From assembly GCF_013299185.1 (NCBI RefSeq), contig NZ_JAAFKG010000033.1, forward strand, positions 30,648 through 84,118: a stretch of DNA of 53,471 bases, read 5' to 3'. Below are positions 1 through 8,755 of this stretch, piece by piece (the first letter of the stretch is position 1; each line of letters opens with the position of its first letter). Source of the DNA: Microcoleus sp. bin48.metabat.b7b8b9.023. Lineage in GTDB: Bacteria > Cyanobacteriota > Cyanobacteriia > Cyanobacteriales > Microcoleaceae. A program made the translations under genes and the position numbers. The notes below the pieces were generated by a model. It saw nothing but the letters and a program-made list of their open reading frames with translations, was not told the origin of the DNA and made no database searches.

Positions 1-184
1 GACTTCAGTCCTCTGAATATGCGGACTGAAGTCCGCACTACAAACACTGTAATTTGGTTCGTAGTGAGGACTTCAGTCCTCTGAATATGCGGACTGAAGT
101 CCGCACTACAAACACTGTAATTTGGTTCGTAGTGAGGACTTCAGTCCTCTGAATATGCGGACTGAAGTCCGCACTACAAACAAT
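1..184. repeat. Tandem 68-bp repeat with internal palindrome, 2.7 copies
   Basis: Three copies of a 68-bp unit start at 1, 69 and 137; the third is partial. Each unit contains the inverted pair GACTTCAGTCC / GGACTGAAGTC (11-bp stem, 11-nt loop) followed by GCACTAC. The same palindromic core (GGACT-N-AGTCC with flanking CGTAGTG/CACTACG) recurs at 8583-8640, in the 10.4-10.8 kb triplication and near 18340-18380, so this is a dispersed palindromic family amplified here in tandem. It lies downstream of a minus-strand gene and could act as a transcription barrier. Confidence 0.9.
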
Positions 185-210
185 ATATCTATCGTAGTCC
201 TACGGAAATC

Positions 211-1014
211 TCATTGATTTTTTCCTATTAATCGCTCAACTTCCGATATTTGTAAATTCATCATTTGTGCAACTTGCTCTAAATCCATTCCAGAATTTAA
301 CAGTCCAGAAACGAGCGATCGCAAAGCGGATTCCGCCGCCAGCCGTGCAGAATGTTCGGCCCGCCGTGCAGAATGTTCGGCCAGCCGTGCAGAATGTTCG
401 GCCCGCCGTTCTTGTTCCGATTGCTGGTAAGTTTTGAGAAACTCTCCTGTTTGAGGATTTCTAAACCTTAATTCTCCAGAGACTATGTGCAATTCTAGTC
501 CCAATACTTCGCTATACAACCACAGCGTATCAAAAGCAATTTCGTGTGCCAAAATCGGCTGGTACTGGTTGTTAACTAAACGCAATCCTTGCAAGATCGG
601 ATTCAAATAATCCCCAGACGGATCGTACTGAAAGTATTCCTTGACTCCCAAACTTTGATAGATTTCTGGTTTAGTTTGTTGGTCTACATCTTGAGTTGTT
701 TCTGATGTTATTTCTAAAACAAACTGCGGGGCGATCCCTGCTTCTTTCCAGATTTGATAAGTATCTCTTTGGCGTTTCCTGACTCCAACTACTACATAGA
801 CATCAGGGGCAACTACTGCTGATTTGTTGCCTTGTTCGTAATAGACGAAAGAATTTGCGGATACATAAACATCCGATCGCGTTTCAAAATAAAATTTCAG
901 AGCTTCCACGCTGTAAGTCATGTAATCGCGCGTGATGTCACTTTCCGCCATCGGTTCTCCGTCGCTGCTGGGATATTCTATTTCTGATTGTTCGATAGAA
1001 GTTAAAACTGTCAC
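211..1014 (-). CDS. Uma2 family (DUF820) PD-(D/E)XK nuclease-like protein
   Basis: 267 residues. The central region has the Uma2 fold signature: APDVYVVVG, then FVLEITSETT (the acidic and E-x-T/S positions of the PD-(D/E)XK core), then a Lys in QTKPEIYQSLGVKEYF. The family is greatly expanded in filamentous cyanobacteria and is annotated as a putative restriction endonuclease, but no cellular role is established. The C-terminal 65 residues form a charged helical tail with heptads reading SARLAEH / SARRAEH, encoded by 21-bp DNA repeats (341-403), followed by a hydrophobic segment and a short helix resembling a Rpn-type tail (LEQVAQMMNLQISEVERL). The start ATG at 1014 lies close to an A/G-rich stretch. 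Family call firm, function unknown. Confidence 0.85.
   Translation of the reverse strand: MTVLTSIEQSEIEYPSSDGEPMAESDITRDYMTYSVEALKFYFETRSDVYVSANSFVYYEQGNKSAVVAPDVYVVVGVRKRQRDTYQIWKEAGIAPQFVLEITSETTQDVDQQTKPEIYQSLGVKEYFQYDPSGDYLNPILQGLRLVNNQYQPILAHEIAFDTLWLYSEVLGLELHIVSGELRFRNPQTGEFLKTYQQSEQERRAEHSARLAEHSARRAEHSARLAAESALRSLVSGLLNSGMDLEQVAQMMNLQISEVERLIGKNQ
341..403 (-). repeat. Three in-frame 21-bp repeats inside the Uma2 gene
   Basis: Units at 341-361, 362-382 and 383-403 differ only at the first base (A or C). Each encodes one seven-residue step of the AEHSAR(L/R) tail, so unit number can change without shifting the frame. The Leu/Arg alternation comes from that single variable base. Confidence 0.85.
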
Positions 1015-1112
1015 AGTTGAAGCCTCCTCTGTTCTCGCTAATTCGATTTTAGCAGGCTAGAAATTTAATTATTTAATAAAAATACTTTGCCGATCGAGCA
1101 ATAGACGCTGAA

Positions 1113-1142
1113 AACCCCGACTTCGCATCCGAAGTCGGGGTT
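1113..1142 (-). terminator. Hairpin terminator-like structure after the membrane protein gene
   Basis: A perfect 12-bp stem (AACCCCGACTTC / GAAGTCGGGGTT) with a 6-nt loop lies just downstream of the minus-strand gene ending at 1155. There is no long U tract, so it may be a terminator or one of the small dispersed hairpins common in these genomes. Confidence 0.55.
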
Positions 1143-1154
1143 CTGGGTGGAGAA

Positions 1155-2834
1155 TTACAAACGCGGCGTTTTATCTTGTTTAAAAGCCGCCAGCCATCCG
1201 CGAAGTTCGTCGGCCGCAATCTCGCGCCCGCCCAAACCAAAAGCTAGAGCAATCCCAACGGCGATCGCCCCGAGCAACAGCCCGAAAGCCAAATTCACAA
1301 TATCGCTGCCAATGCCCATCTGTTGCAGCGCCAAGGCTCCAACAAAAGCAATCACCGCGATTCGAGCCGTTTGGCCCAAAAGCCGCGCTTGGCGAGTTCC
1401 AGAGCTAGCAATCAAACTAAACGCCAGATTCGCCAAATACAAGCCGATCGCAAATACCACCAAACCAGACAGCACCCTACCAGCAACCAGCACAATACCG
1501 CTAACAATCGCAGTCAGCGCTGGAATCTTCAGCACGTCGGTAGCCGCCACCACAGCAAACAGCATGATGCCTACCTGCACCACAATGCCGAGCAATTGCG
1601 AAGGCGTGCGTGCGGGAACATCCGGTTCCTGAAGTACGGTTGCGTCGGGATCCGTCGAACTCGACGACGGTAGTTGCAGCGGCTGTTTCGGCTGCATTCC
1701 CAACCAAGAAAAGACATTGTTAAAGCCAATTCCCGTCAAGATATTCGTCACCAAATCGCCGATCCAGCGCCCCAAAATGTAAGCAACCGCGAGAATTATC
1801 GCTGCTGTAAAAATGTTGGGAAGCGCGCCCAGAATCGTATTGAGCATCGCGATCGCCGGCAAGGAAATCGCCTGGATGTCCAAAGCGTTCAAAGCTGCGA
1901 TCGCCGTAGGAATCAAAATCAACACATAGACAATTGTGCCGATAATCCACGACAGCGATTGTCCGCCGGAGCTCCGGGAAATGCCAAAGCGAGCGCCCAA
2001 ACTGTCCGCGCCAGCAGCAGCCAGCAGATTCGTGACAATCCGCTGCACCACTTGAGCCAGCAGCCAGCCCACAAACCCAATCAGCACAGCTTCCAGAATC
2101 TTCGGAATTGCCGCCAAAATTTGGTTCAGCAAATTATTCACCGGCAGCAGAGCCTGCTGTAAATCCAGCGATTCGAGAACCAACGGCAAAAACAGCAGAA
2201 AAATGAACCAATACAGCGCATTCGCCAGAGTATCGCTCAGTAGCAAAGGAGTCTCGGTGGGTGCAGTACCCACTTGCTGGTTCAAGCGCTCGTCTACGCC
2301 AAAAGTCCGCATCGCCCGCGATAGAGCCAATTTGGCAACTGTCGCCACCACCCAAGCAATCCCCAAGAAAATCAGGGCTTTGGCTAACTTCGGCAAAGCA
2401 CCAGCAATTTGGTTGAGAAAAGTATTCAGCGGTTGCGAGACAGCCGTGAGATTCAGCCGGTTGAAAAAGGCAACTAGGAAAAAGATAAAAATGATCCAGA
2501 ATACCGCTGCGGAAATCCATTTTTCCACTTGCGGCGATCCTTCTCCTTCCGGGCGCCCGGTAATCCAAGCAGCCAGTCGGTTGTCGATCGTCGTTTTCTT
2601 GAGCAATCCGCCGACTAGCGATGAGACGAGGGCTGATACGATCAAGCCAATTAGCAGGATCCCGATCGCCCAGACGAGATTTTCAATGTCTTTGCCCGCA
2701 AATAGATTGTTTAATCCCCGCTCCGCTTCTGAGAGCGGATTCGGGGCTACCTGGGCCTGTGCCAAAAGGCGATCGGACAAAGCCACTATTGGCCCCGATA
2801 TCGGTTGAGTTATTTCTTGCCAAGTTTCATTCAT
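1155..2834 (-). CDS. Mechanosensitive-channel-like membrane protein with conserved TM-helix repeats
   Basis: 559 residues with about eleven hydrophobic segments, at roughly 53-75, 107-127, 150-170, 207-225, 245-265, 300-320, 340-365, 415-435, 445-475, 490-510 and 515-540. A repeated pattern of the type LNxxLxxIxxALPK(L/I) appears before several of them (around 135-150, 232-245 and 325-340), the hallmark of the TM_helix/CmpX-like family related to small-conductance mechanosensitive channels. The C-terminus AFGLGGREIAADELRGW resembles the junction after the pore helix of MscS, but the full MscS beta and C-terminal domains are missing. Likely an inner-membrane channel or osmotic-stress protein (inference). 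It is monocistronic; a tnpB element sits about 90 bp upstream. Confidence 0.75.
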   Translation of the reverse strand: MNETWQEITQPISGPIVALSDRLLAQAQVAPNPLSEAERGLNNLFAGKDIENLVWAIGILLIGLIVSALVSSLVGGLLKKTTIDNRLAAWITGRPEGEGSPQVEKWISAAVFWIIFIFFLVAFFNRLNLTAVSQPLNTFLNQIAGALPKLAKALIFLGIAWVVATVAKLALSRAMRTFGVDERLNQQVGTAPTETPLLLSDTLANALYWFIFLLFLPLVLESLDLQQALLPVNNLLNQILAAIPKILEAVLIGFVGWLLAQVVQRIVTNLLAAAGADSLGARFGISRSSGGQSLSWIIGTIVYVLILIPTAIAALNALDIQAISLPAIAMLNTILGALPNIFTAAIILAVAYILGRWIGDLVTNILTGIGFNNVFSWLGMQPKQPLQLPSSSSTDPDATVLQEPDVPARTPSQLLGIVVQVGIMLFAVVAATDVLKIPALTAIVSGIVLVAGRVLSGLVVFAIGLYLANLAFSLIASSGTRQARLLGQTARIAVIAFVGALALQQMGIGSDIVNLAFGLLLGAIAVGIALAFGLGGREIAADELRGWLAAFKQDKTPRL

Positions 2835-2927
2835 TTTTTTCTCAGGTTAACGTCAGATTTTGACAGGAGAAGACGAAACTTTAAGAATAGTTCCACCAAA
2901 TCTAGACCTCGCCTAAATTTAATGTTT

Positions 2928-4165
2928 GTACGCTTAAAAGCGTACTGGGTTAACTACAAAACCCTCGATCGAATTTGGGATCGATCCATCTCCGACTGCT
3001 TTTGGGCCAATCTTCATTCAAAGAACCGCTGACAGCGGCATTTATGAGTTGTCCGCTTTGGGTTCTGAACAATCCCCTTTTTACTCTACAGCCAATGTAC
3101 TCAGATTTTTGTTGAATTGGTTCCAAATCCAAGGCAGAACACTTAGATGTGTAACTCTCCCCTACTAACAGAACTTGAATTTCAGCAATTTGTCCTTTGT
3201 ACTGCAACATTTGCACGAGCCGGCGATGCGGAATGCAGGCAAATTTTTGAGGGTTAACCTTGCCAGGATTAATCCCATCTTTCAAATCCTGGTTCCCGCC
3301 TACAACCAGCAAGCCAATTTGATGATTGACGAGTTCTTTAATAATTGCGGAACTCGTTATGTGGAGGTAATAATCCACTTTGCAGTTACGCTTGTGCCAC
3401 AAATTGGCGACTTTTTTACTGTTTTTTTGGGTGGCGGGCAGCAACGATTTCAATATTGATGAAACCCGATTGCAGTATTGGTTAGTTGACTTGAGTGCCC
3501 GTCCGTCGTAGATTTTCGGTACTAACCCAGCAATATTGTAGATTAATGTTGCCAGATTGTTTAATCCTAAATCTATGGCAGCTACTCTCTGATTGACTTG
3601 TAAAGGCTGTTCTAATTTTTCATAAACTACCTCGACAATATAACAGCCCACCTTGGGAACAATCCAGATTTCCAGAATCGAGGTCACTTTTGAGGGCAAC
3701 CAAATATTAGTCCCAGAGGGATGAGCGTATACTTTTTTTAAGACTTTTTTGCAGGCAGCTTGAGAATCCAATACAACTACATAGCGCCAGCCTGCTCTTT
3801 TTCGCTCTTTTGAATCTTGATAATCAGGGATTTTGGGTGCTGCTTTAAATTTAGTTGGGTCTTCCCGATAGTTTCGCACCGCTACATGATATCTAGTCCA
3901 TGCTTTGAGGAGTAAACCGAGGGTGCTTTTTGCTACCTTTGCCGGAAGTGCTTTGTAATCTGAAGTGGTTTTGAACGCCCGATCGGCAGCCCAATGGTTT
4001 GTTTGTTCGTTAGCGAAAAAGTTTTGACAGTAAATGTAGTTAGCGCAGTTGTAAAGATTTTTGTACAGCCATGAAAGTCGATCGGCTTCTCGATAAAACC
4101 TATAACTTGGTTTGATGACGTGCTTTTCAACTAACTGCATAATTTGGTATATATACTGTTATTTC
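2928..4165 (-). mobile_element. tnpB-only IS200/IS605 (IS1341-type) element 1
   Basis: This element carries a tnpB-like gene on the minus strand and no tnpA. At its 3' side the palindrome 2928-2945 (GTACGCTT, 2-nt loop, AAGCGTAC) overlaps the position of the original tnpB stop codon, as expected for a right-end hairpin of this family. The 5' limit is approximate: I place it in the AT-rich segment after 4140, which contains a TATATATAC palindrome. Without tnpA it would need help from a transposase elsewhere. Confidence 0.65.
2934..4140 (-). pseudogene. tnpB: TnpB-like RNA-guided nuclease of IS605 OrfB type, frameshifted and with altered catalytic residues
   Basis: The open frame (2950-4140, 396 aa) has the RuvC-I motif AAIDLGLNNL (Asp190). 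The usual RuvC-II Glu position reads VVGGNQ (Gly), while a Glu occurs about 46 residues later in GESYTSK (Glu328), the relocated-glutamate arrangement described for some TnpB/Fanzor relatives. The RuvC-III motif, normally NADVNG, reads NAAVSG, so the catalytic Asp is Ala369. There is no CxxC zinc ribbon. Just after SLN a 4-nt insertion shifts the frame: the other frame resumes with KAVGDGSIPNSIEGFVVNPVRF, the conserved family tail, ending at 2934. Ancestry is clear; the product is probably inactive as a nuclease. Confidence 0.8.
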
Positions 4166-4290
4166 CCGATGATACACTGTATTTAGGAGTGTGTCAATGT
4201 TTTACTTTATGCAAAAATTGACGTTATAACTAAGTAAATAACTCTCTTAGTAAGCAAAGTCTTACAATACCCTTCTTGTTGCAGGTTTCC

Positions 4291-4749
4291 ATGTCTATTC
4301 GTCAAGTTTTCGAGCAATCCATTGAAATTCGCGCTGCTGCTACGTTGGTGGAGCGTTGTATAGTCGATCGCACTTTAATGCACAAATGGCTCAATCCGCT
4401 GCTGCGTTGCGATCCAGAGGGCGAATGGGATACTGCTGTAGGAAGTCGCAGTTTATTTATCATAAAAATTCCCGTTTTGCAACCCACTTTAGAGAGTGTT
4501 GTGTTGGAGCGACAACCCGGTTTAATTGTATGGGGGTTCGACGGATATTTCAAAGGATGCGATCGCTGGGAATGCCAGCCCCAAATCCAAGGGACTCTCT
4601 TGATTAACCGCTTTGAATTTCAAATTCCCAATCCTTTAATTAGATTTGGATTCAATCGCTTTGCAGCCCCTTGGACGCAAAAAGATATGAAAAGCCAACT
4701 GCGCCGACTCAAACGGGTAGCCGAGCAATTATCTCAACAAATTGGCTAG
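4291..4749 (+). CDS. SRPBCC-fold (polyketide cyclase/START-like) protein
   Basis: 152 residues from the ATG at 4291; a TTG in frame at 4276 is less likely. The N-terminal FEQSIEIRAAATLVERCIVDRTLMHKWLNP pattern is typical of small cyanobacterial SRPBCC proteins, in which the first strand is followed by the substrate-cavity helices. A C-terminal basic amphipathic helix (MKSQLRRLKRVAEQLS) would close the hydrophobic pocket. Such proteins bind lipid-like ligands; no substrate can be inferred. It stands alone between a tnpB element and a repeat tract. No strong ribosome-binding site is visible. Confidence 0.65.
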   Translation: MSIRQVFEQSIEIRAAATLVERCIVDRTLMHKWLNPLLRCDPEGEWDTAVGSRSLFIIKIPVLQPTLESVVLERQPGLIVWGFDGYFKGCDRWECQPQIQGTLLINRFEFQIPNPLIRFGFNRFAAPWTQKDMKSQLRRLKRVAEQLSQQIG

Positions 4750-4866
4750 GGCATCGGGCATCGGGCATCGGGCATCGGACATCGGTAATTGATAATTGGT
4801 AATCGGTAATTGGGAATGGGTGAAGCAAAATCCGCAATCCCCAATTACCAATTACTAATTCCCAAT
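4748..4866. repeat. Short-tandem-repeat tract (GGGCATC / AATTGGT types)
   Basis: Immediately after the SRPBCC stop there are about five copies of GGGCATC, then variants of TAATTGGTAATC, then a partly inverted block CCAATTACCAATTACTAATTCCC. The same heptamer family occurs at 14853-14922 and inside two genes (19504-19548 and 22971-23061). Confidence 0.85.
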
Positions 4867-4881
4867 CCAGAGCAAAATGAT

Positions 4882-5559
4882 TTACTTCCCAGCCCCCGAT
4901 GATGAGTTGGGCTGACAAATCATTTGTCTTGCTTGACCAGCCGTACTTTGCAAACCCGGGGAATTCTGATACATAGCTTGCAAATCTTGGACATCTTTAA
5001 TCACTCGCTGGTAGATAGCCATCGCTTGATTGCCATCAACTTCTAACGCAGGAGGAGTGTAATTCTGCATCACTTCCATCAGCGATATTTTGCCATCTTT
5101 GGAAGCTGCGACTAAAGCATCGCGCAGTGCCGGCGCGCTTTGTGCCTTTGTAGCCGGGGTATAAGCAACTTCGCCCAATTGTTTGAAAACAATTTCCCCA
5201 AAATAAGTATTTGCCAGCCGCGAGACTATTTGGGGATCTAAAGCCACTTCTCGCGTTAATATTTCGCGCACCGATTCGGGAGTTTGTTTTGCAAGACTCA
5301 AAACGCTTTGCAATTGAGATGATGGTTTGCCGGTTTGTGCAAAGCTTTGCAAATCGCTCATGGGTAAAGTTACGTCAACAGCACCGTATTTTACAGTAAC
5401 TTTGTCTAATGCAAAGGCTTTGCCACTGCTCAGCAATACTGTACTTGTTCCCACCAAAAGCGCCAAACCTAATGATAAAGACTTTGAGATTCTTTTGGCT
5501 AAATGGGCTGACTGCGGTTGCATTCCGTTGAGATAACCTTGTTGAAACTTAAAGTTCAT
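4882..5559 (-). CDS. Exported stand-alone DUF1400 protein
   Basis: 225 residues. A signal peptide is evident: basic N-region around LAKRISKS, hydrophobic stretch LSLGLALLVGTSTVLLSSG, and an AFA-L cleavage-like site near residue 50. The mature part starts with VTVKYGAVDVTLPMSDLQSFAQTG, the signature of DUF1400, a module that normally precedes an alpha/beta-hydrolase (lipase-like) domain in cyanobacterial proteins. Here no hydrolase domain follows: the protein ends after the all-helical DUF1400 region and a short Ser-rich tail. AGAGG sits about 9 nt before the ATG at 5559. Probably periplasmic; role unknown. Often annotated as alpha/beta hydrolase by transfer, which this sequence does not support. 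Confidence 0.75.
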   Translation of the reverse strand: MNFKFQQGYLNGMQPQSAHLAKRISKSLSLGLALLVGTSTVLLSSGKAFALDKVTVKYGAVDVTLPMSDLQSFAQTGKPSSQLQSVLSLAKQTPESVREILTREVALDPQIVSRLANTYFGEIVFKQLGEVAYTPATKAQSAPALRDALVAASKDGKISLMEVMQNYTPPALEVDGNQAMAIYQRVIKDVQDLQAMYQNSPGLQSTAGQARQMICQPNSSSGAGK

Positions 5560-6014
5560 GAGTTTATGCCTCTTTACGTCAAAATACTTTTTCGTTCGAT
5601 CGAATGCCCAGGTATCAGTCGGGAAAGTGGACTCAGGTGTTCCTTCATTCAGTTGACTGCTTGACAGTTGACTGCTTGACAGCGACCTCTCTCTACCTGG
5701 AAGTCCGAGGATTGGAGTAATTAATCATCTGTTTTTAATTTCTCCCGATCGGGCTTGGGGCTTTAAACCTATTTTTTCGGGTAAATGACCTAGTCATTTT
5801 ACAGTCATGTCTGTCAAATTGAACCTATCAAAAGATAGGTGTTAATTGACATTTTATATGTTATACTCCGACTTTTGACAATTTTATATACCTTTGCAAA
5901 ACTTATAAAAGCGAGATTTGGCGATCGCCCCGCGAGTATATAGATTGTCGGTTTCACCTGTGATATTGTGCGAGCCAATAGCTGCAAGCTTGACTAGCGA
6001 TCGCAAATTTAAGT
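5560..6014. repeat. Intergenic region with a dispersed MITE-like repeat (core 5682-5769)
   Basis: After TTGACAGTTGACTGC-type repeats at 5648-5681, the block 5682-5769 is closely matched in inverse orientation at 13353-13436 (shared AGTCCGAGGATTGGAGTAAT and TTTTAATTTCTCC). Both copies directly adjoin TCAACTG repeats. The remainder is AT-rich and presumably holds the promoter of the DUF1400 gene; I see no further gene. Confidence 0.7.
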
Positions 6015-6836
6015 TTAGTTTTGGTCGAGCCTTTCGAGCAATAGGCGAATTCTAGCAGCATCCTCAGCATTCGGAGCATTTGTCAGGTATAATTCCAAAT
6101 CGTGCCGCGCCTCGGCCAAGCGCCCCAGTTGATAATAGAGAATTCCGCGATCGCGCCTTTCCCCCAGTGCATCAGGAAACAGCAGCAAAAGCCGATCGAT
6201 CGCCGCCAGAAACCTCATAGCGTCACCCTGTTGGAAGTAAATCGCCTTCAGATTTCCCAGCATTCGCCCCAATAACTGCCGCGGACTTACTGGCGCGAGA
6301 AAAGCCGGCTGCAACTCCATAGGTTGACCGTAAATTTGACTAAGTCTCCCTTGACAATCTTCAGGAAATAGTATCTCGCCACCATTAAAGGCATCGACAA
6401 AAATCCCAGCATCCTCAAAATCCGGCCTAATCAAAAAATGTCCCGGCATCCCAATCCCCACCATCGGAAAATCAATCCGCTTAGCAACCTCCAAATAAAC
6501 CAAAGATAAAGAGATGGGAATACCAGTGCGGCGATCGATCACTTGATTCAAAAAGCTATTGCGGGGGTCGTAATAATCAGCATTATTGCCGGAGAATTCC
6601 AAATCGTCATACAAATAGCGGTTAATAGTTTGAATGATCCGAAGTGGATAATTCTGTGGCGGGAGGCGCAAACGCACTCGATCGGCGATCGTGTCAAGCG
6701 CGCTGAGATAATCCAGAGGCTCAAAATTTGGGTATTCTTCCAAAGCCATGTACAGCGCAGCTTTCGCCAGGTCGATCGCAGCGTCTGGCTGATTAATTTC
6801 TTGATAAAAGAGTTGTCTGGCGATCGTCAAATTCAT
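6015..6836 (-). CDS. SirB1-like protein: transglutaminase-fold domain plus TPRs
   Basis: 273 residues. The core has the Transglut_core2/SirB1 pattern: FLNQVIDRRTGIPISLSLVYLEVAKRI, then VGIGMPGHFLIRP, then an acidic residue in IFVDAFNGGEIL. In true transglutaminases a Cys begins this helix; here the position is Ser/Leu, so as in most SirB1 proteins no catalytic Cys is evident. The C-terminal third (RDRGILYYQLGRLAEARHDLELYL) is a TPR pair. The family is widespread in cyanobacteria and proteobacteria without a settled function; a protein-protein interaction role is the usual guess. Single gene, repeat-rich spacers on both sides. Confidence 0.8.
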   Translation of the reverse strand: MNLTIARQLFYQEINQPDAAIDLAKAALYMALEEYPNFEPLDYLSALDTIADRVRLRLPPQNYPLRIIQTINRYLYDDLEFSGNNADYYDPRNSFLNQVIDRRTGIPISLSLVYLEVAKRIDFPMVGIGMPGHFLIRPDFEDAGIFVDAFNGGEILFPEDCQGRLSQIYGQPMELQPAFLAPVSPRQLLGRMLGNLKAIYFQQGDAMRFLAAIDRLLLLFPDALGERRDRGILYYQLGRLAEARHDLELYLTNAPNAEDAARIRLLLERLDQN

Positions 6837-7327
6837 ATTTATGATTGATTAATTTTTTAATAAACATCGTGCGAGATTGCCTCTCGCCTATTTAAATTGT
6901 ATATCCTGATTGAGAGGGAGCGAGGGAGAAGGGCAGAGGAAGATAGAATTCTCCACAGTCATCGAAAGATACAATTTAAATGTCGCAACAGCTTAGGCAT
7001 CCCGCGAATAACCTATGAATGGCAGAATGCGAGTTCGATCTGGAGCATCTCAGTTTTACATTATTATAGTGCGAGCTTAAAAGCTCCCATATTTTACAAT
7101 ACGCAAGTTCGCGACAGCTCGCACTCAAAGAAAAAATGCTTTTTACAAAACCCAGACGCACCCGAATGCGAGTTCGATCGAAGATGGCAGATACTCAAAT
7201 TTTACCCTGAAATTCAGCTTCGGGAATACATCCGGACTCATTTAGATAGAGACAACACTTTAATTTAGAGTTTAAATTGATAAAATGGTAATCTACTGCA
7301 CAAATATAGATAATCGAAATTGTAACC
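6837..7327. repeat. Spacer with hairpin element flanked by a 16-bp direct repeat (7025-7179)
   Basis: GAATGCGAGTTCGATC occurs at 7025-7040 and again at 7164-7179, bracketing a 123-bp segment that starts GGAGCATCTCAG and contains the inverted pairs GTGCGAGCT / AGCTCGCAC and AGCTTAAAAGCT. The bracketed segment shares its outer parts with the hairpin element at 23587-23690 but has a different central stem. It looks like a small non-autonomous insertion with a target duplication. No credible gene is in this spacer. Confidence 0.6.
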
Positions 7328-8548
7328 GTGAATGTAGAACAAATCGATCGCCTGCTAGCCCAGTGGAAACAGAATCTCGATCGCATCAGTCAAAATCTGA
7401 TTGACTTGCATGGATTGCCAACTTATCAACAACTGACTGCAATGCCGTCTGACGTTGAGTTGACTGGCAAAACAAAAGCAAAGGTTGTTCCCGCACTCAG
7501 TGCGATGAATGACCTCTTTCAGAATTTTGATTTGTTAGTGAAAACGATCGATCGCGCTGTGATACTCCGCAAGCAAGTTCCTAAGTTTTTGAGTTCCAGT
7601 GCAGAATCTCAACTGCGTGAAATTGAATATCTTTTAACGGGAAATTCGATTCAACTTGGCGAACAACAAATTCCTCTAGCACAGCGAGACTTGCTAAGTG
7701 CAGCCCAAACCCAAAATGCAATTGCACCTGCGAAATTACTGGAAGTGATGACTGCTGCTTTTCAAGTCGCGAAGGATGTGGTTGTCGCAGTGGAGACGGC
7801 ACAATCGCATTTAGCAGCACAACTGACGCGATCCCAAACTGAAATGCGATCGATCCAAGCTTTAGCTGACTCTCTCGGTGTTCGGACGAGTAATGAACTA
7901 GCAGTTGCCCAGCAAAAGTTGCTCGATTTTGGCGATCGCATTATCTGCGATCCTTTAGGTGTCAGCGATGAGTTCGAGCGAGAAATTGAACCAATTATCA
8001 TTCGAGCGAGACAGTATTTAGAAGAAATCGCTCGGGAAAAAGCATCGGTTAAACAAGAATTATTTCAAGCGCATCAACTTCTGCAAAACTTAATTCATTT
8101 AAATCAGCAACATCAAACTATTTTTGCAGAGTATCAGGAAAAAATAACAGAAACTGCAACACGATCGCAGCCTTTAACAAATGAACAAATTGAAGCTTTA
8201 AATCAGTGGCTTGCTCGGCTAGAAATTAAATTTAAAGAAGGCATATTGCAACCTGTTAAGATTGGTTTACAGAATTGGCGAGTCAGAACGCAAGAGTATT
8301 TATCCGCTCAACAGCAAGCTTGTACAGACAATCAAACTGCGCTAGAAATGCGTCAAGAATTGCGAGGACGACTCCAAGCACTGCAAGCTAAAGCATTAGC
8401 TAAAGGGATGGCAGAAAACGAATATTTGAGTCAAATTGCCCAACAAGCTAAGGACTTATTATATACTCGACCCACTCCTTTAGAGCAAGCAATCCAGCTT
8501 GTCAGTGAGTATGAAAAGGTATTGAATCGTTCTTTTAAGTCGATATAA
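7328..8548 (+). CDS. Large coiled-coil protein of unknown function
   Basis: 406 residues starting with GTG at 7328 (a reading beginning NVEQIDRLLAQWKQN). Nearly all helical: Gln/Glu/Leu-rich heptads run from about residue 125 to the end, with no transmembrane segment, no signal peptide and no recognisable catalytic motif. It is cytoplasmic by appearance. It converges on the four-TM sensor gene at 8918 and sits beside the PknG/FHA/VWA/PP2C cluster, so it could be a partner, but it is on the opposite strand and separated by two large hairpins; the link is only positional. I do not recognise the family. Confidence 0.6.
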   Translation: MNVEQIDRLLAQWKQNLDRISQNLIDLHGLPTYQQLTAMPSDVELTGKTKAKVVPALSAMNDLFQNFDLLVKTIDRAVILRKQVPKFLSSSAESQLREIEYLLTGNSIQLGEQQIPLAQRDLLSAAQTQNAIAPAKLLEVMTAAFQVAKDVVVAVETAQSHLAAQLTRSQTEMRSIQALADSLGVRTSNELAVAQQKLLDFGDRIICDPLGVSDEFEREIEPIIIRARQYLEEIAREKASVKQELFQAHQLLQNLIHLNQQHQTIFAEYQEKITETATRSQPLTNEQIEALNQWLARLEIKFKEGILQPVKIGLQNWRVRTQEYLSAQQQACTDNQTALEMRQELRGRLQALQAKALAKGMAENEYLSQIAQQAKDLLYTRPTPLEQAIQLVSEYEKVLNRSFKSI

Positions 8549-8582
8549 TATCGTATACGATCGATTGACCGCAATAAGTTAG

Positions 8583-8640
8583 GTTCGTAGTGTGGACTTT
8601 AGTCCGCAGTATGTTGCGGACTAAAGTCCACACTACGAAC
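8583..8640. terminator. Perfect 26-bp hairpin between convergent genes
   Basis: Arms 8583-8608 and 8615-8640 are exact reverse complements, with a 6-nt loop. The core is the GGACTTTAGTCC palindrome family seen elsewhere in the window. Its position between two convergent genes suggests a bidirectional terminator that originated as a dispersed repeat. Confidence 0.65.
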
Positions 8641-8755
8641 GGTTTTTGTTATGGTAATCGACCGGACTTGATATAACTGACATCTTGCACCATTATCAAT
8701 AGGAAGAATTTCATGTTTGCAAAAAACATTTATTTTGACAGTCTGATATGTCGTA

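Noticed and set aside
1..184. CRISPR-like array from 68-bp repeats
   Set aside because: Units are contiguous with no unique spacers and no cas genes are near.
1147..1632. 161-residue plus-strand frame opposite the membrane protein gene
   Set aside because: Antisense shadow: Ser/Pro/Ala-rich sequence with no domain, opposite a well-supported gene.
6897..7268. 123-residue plus-strand frame in the 6.8-7.3 kb spacer
   Set aside because: It spans the hairpin insertion and its direct repeats and has no family features.
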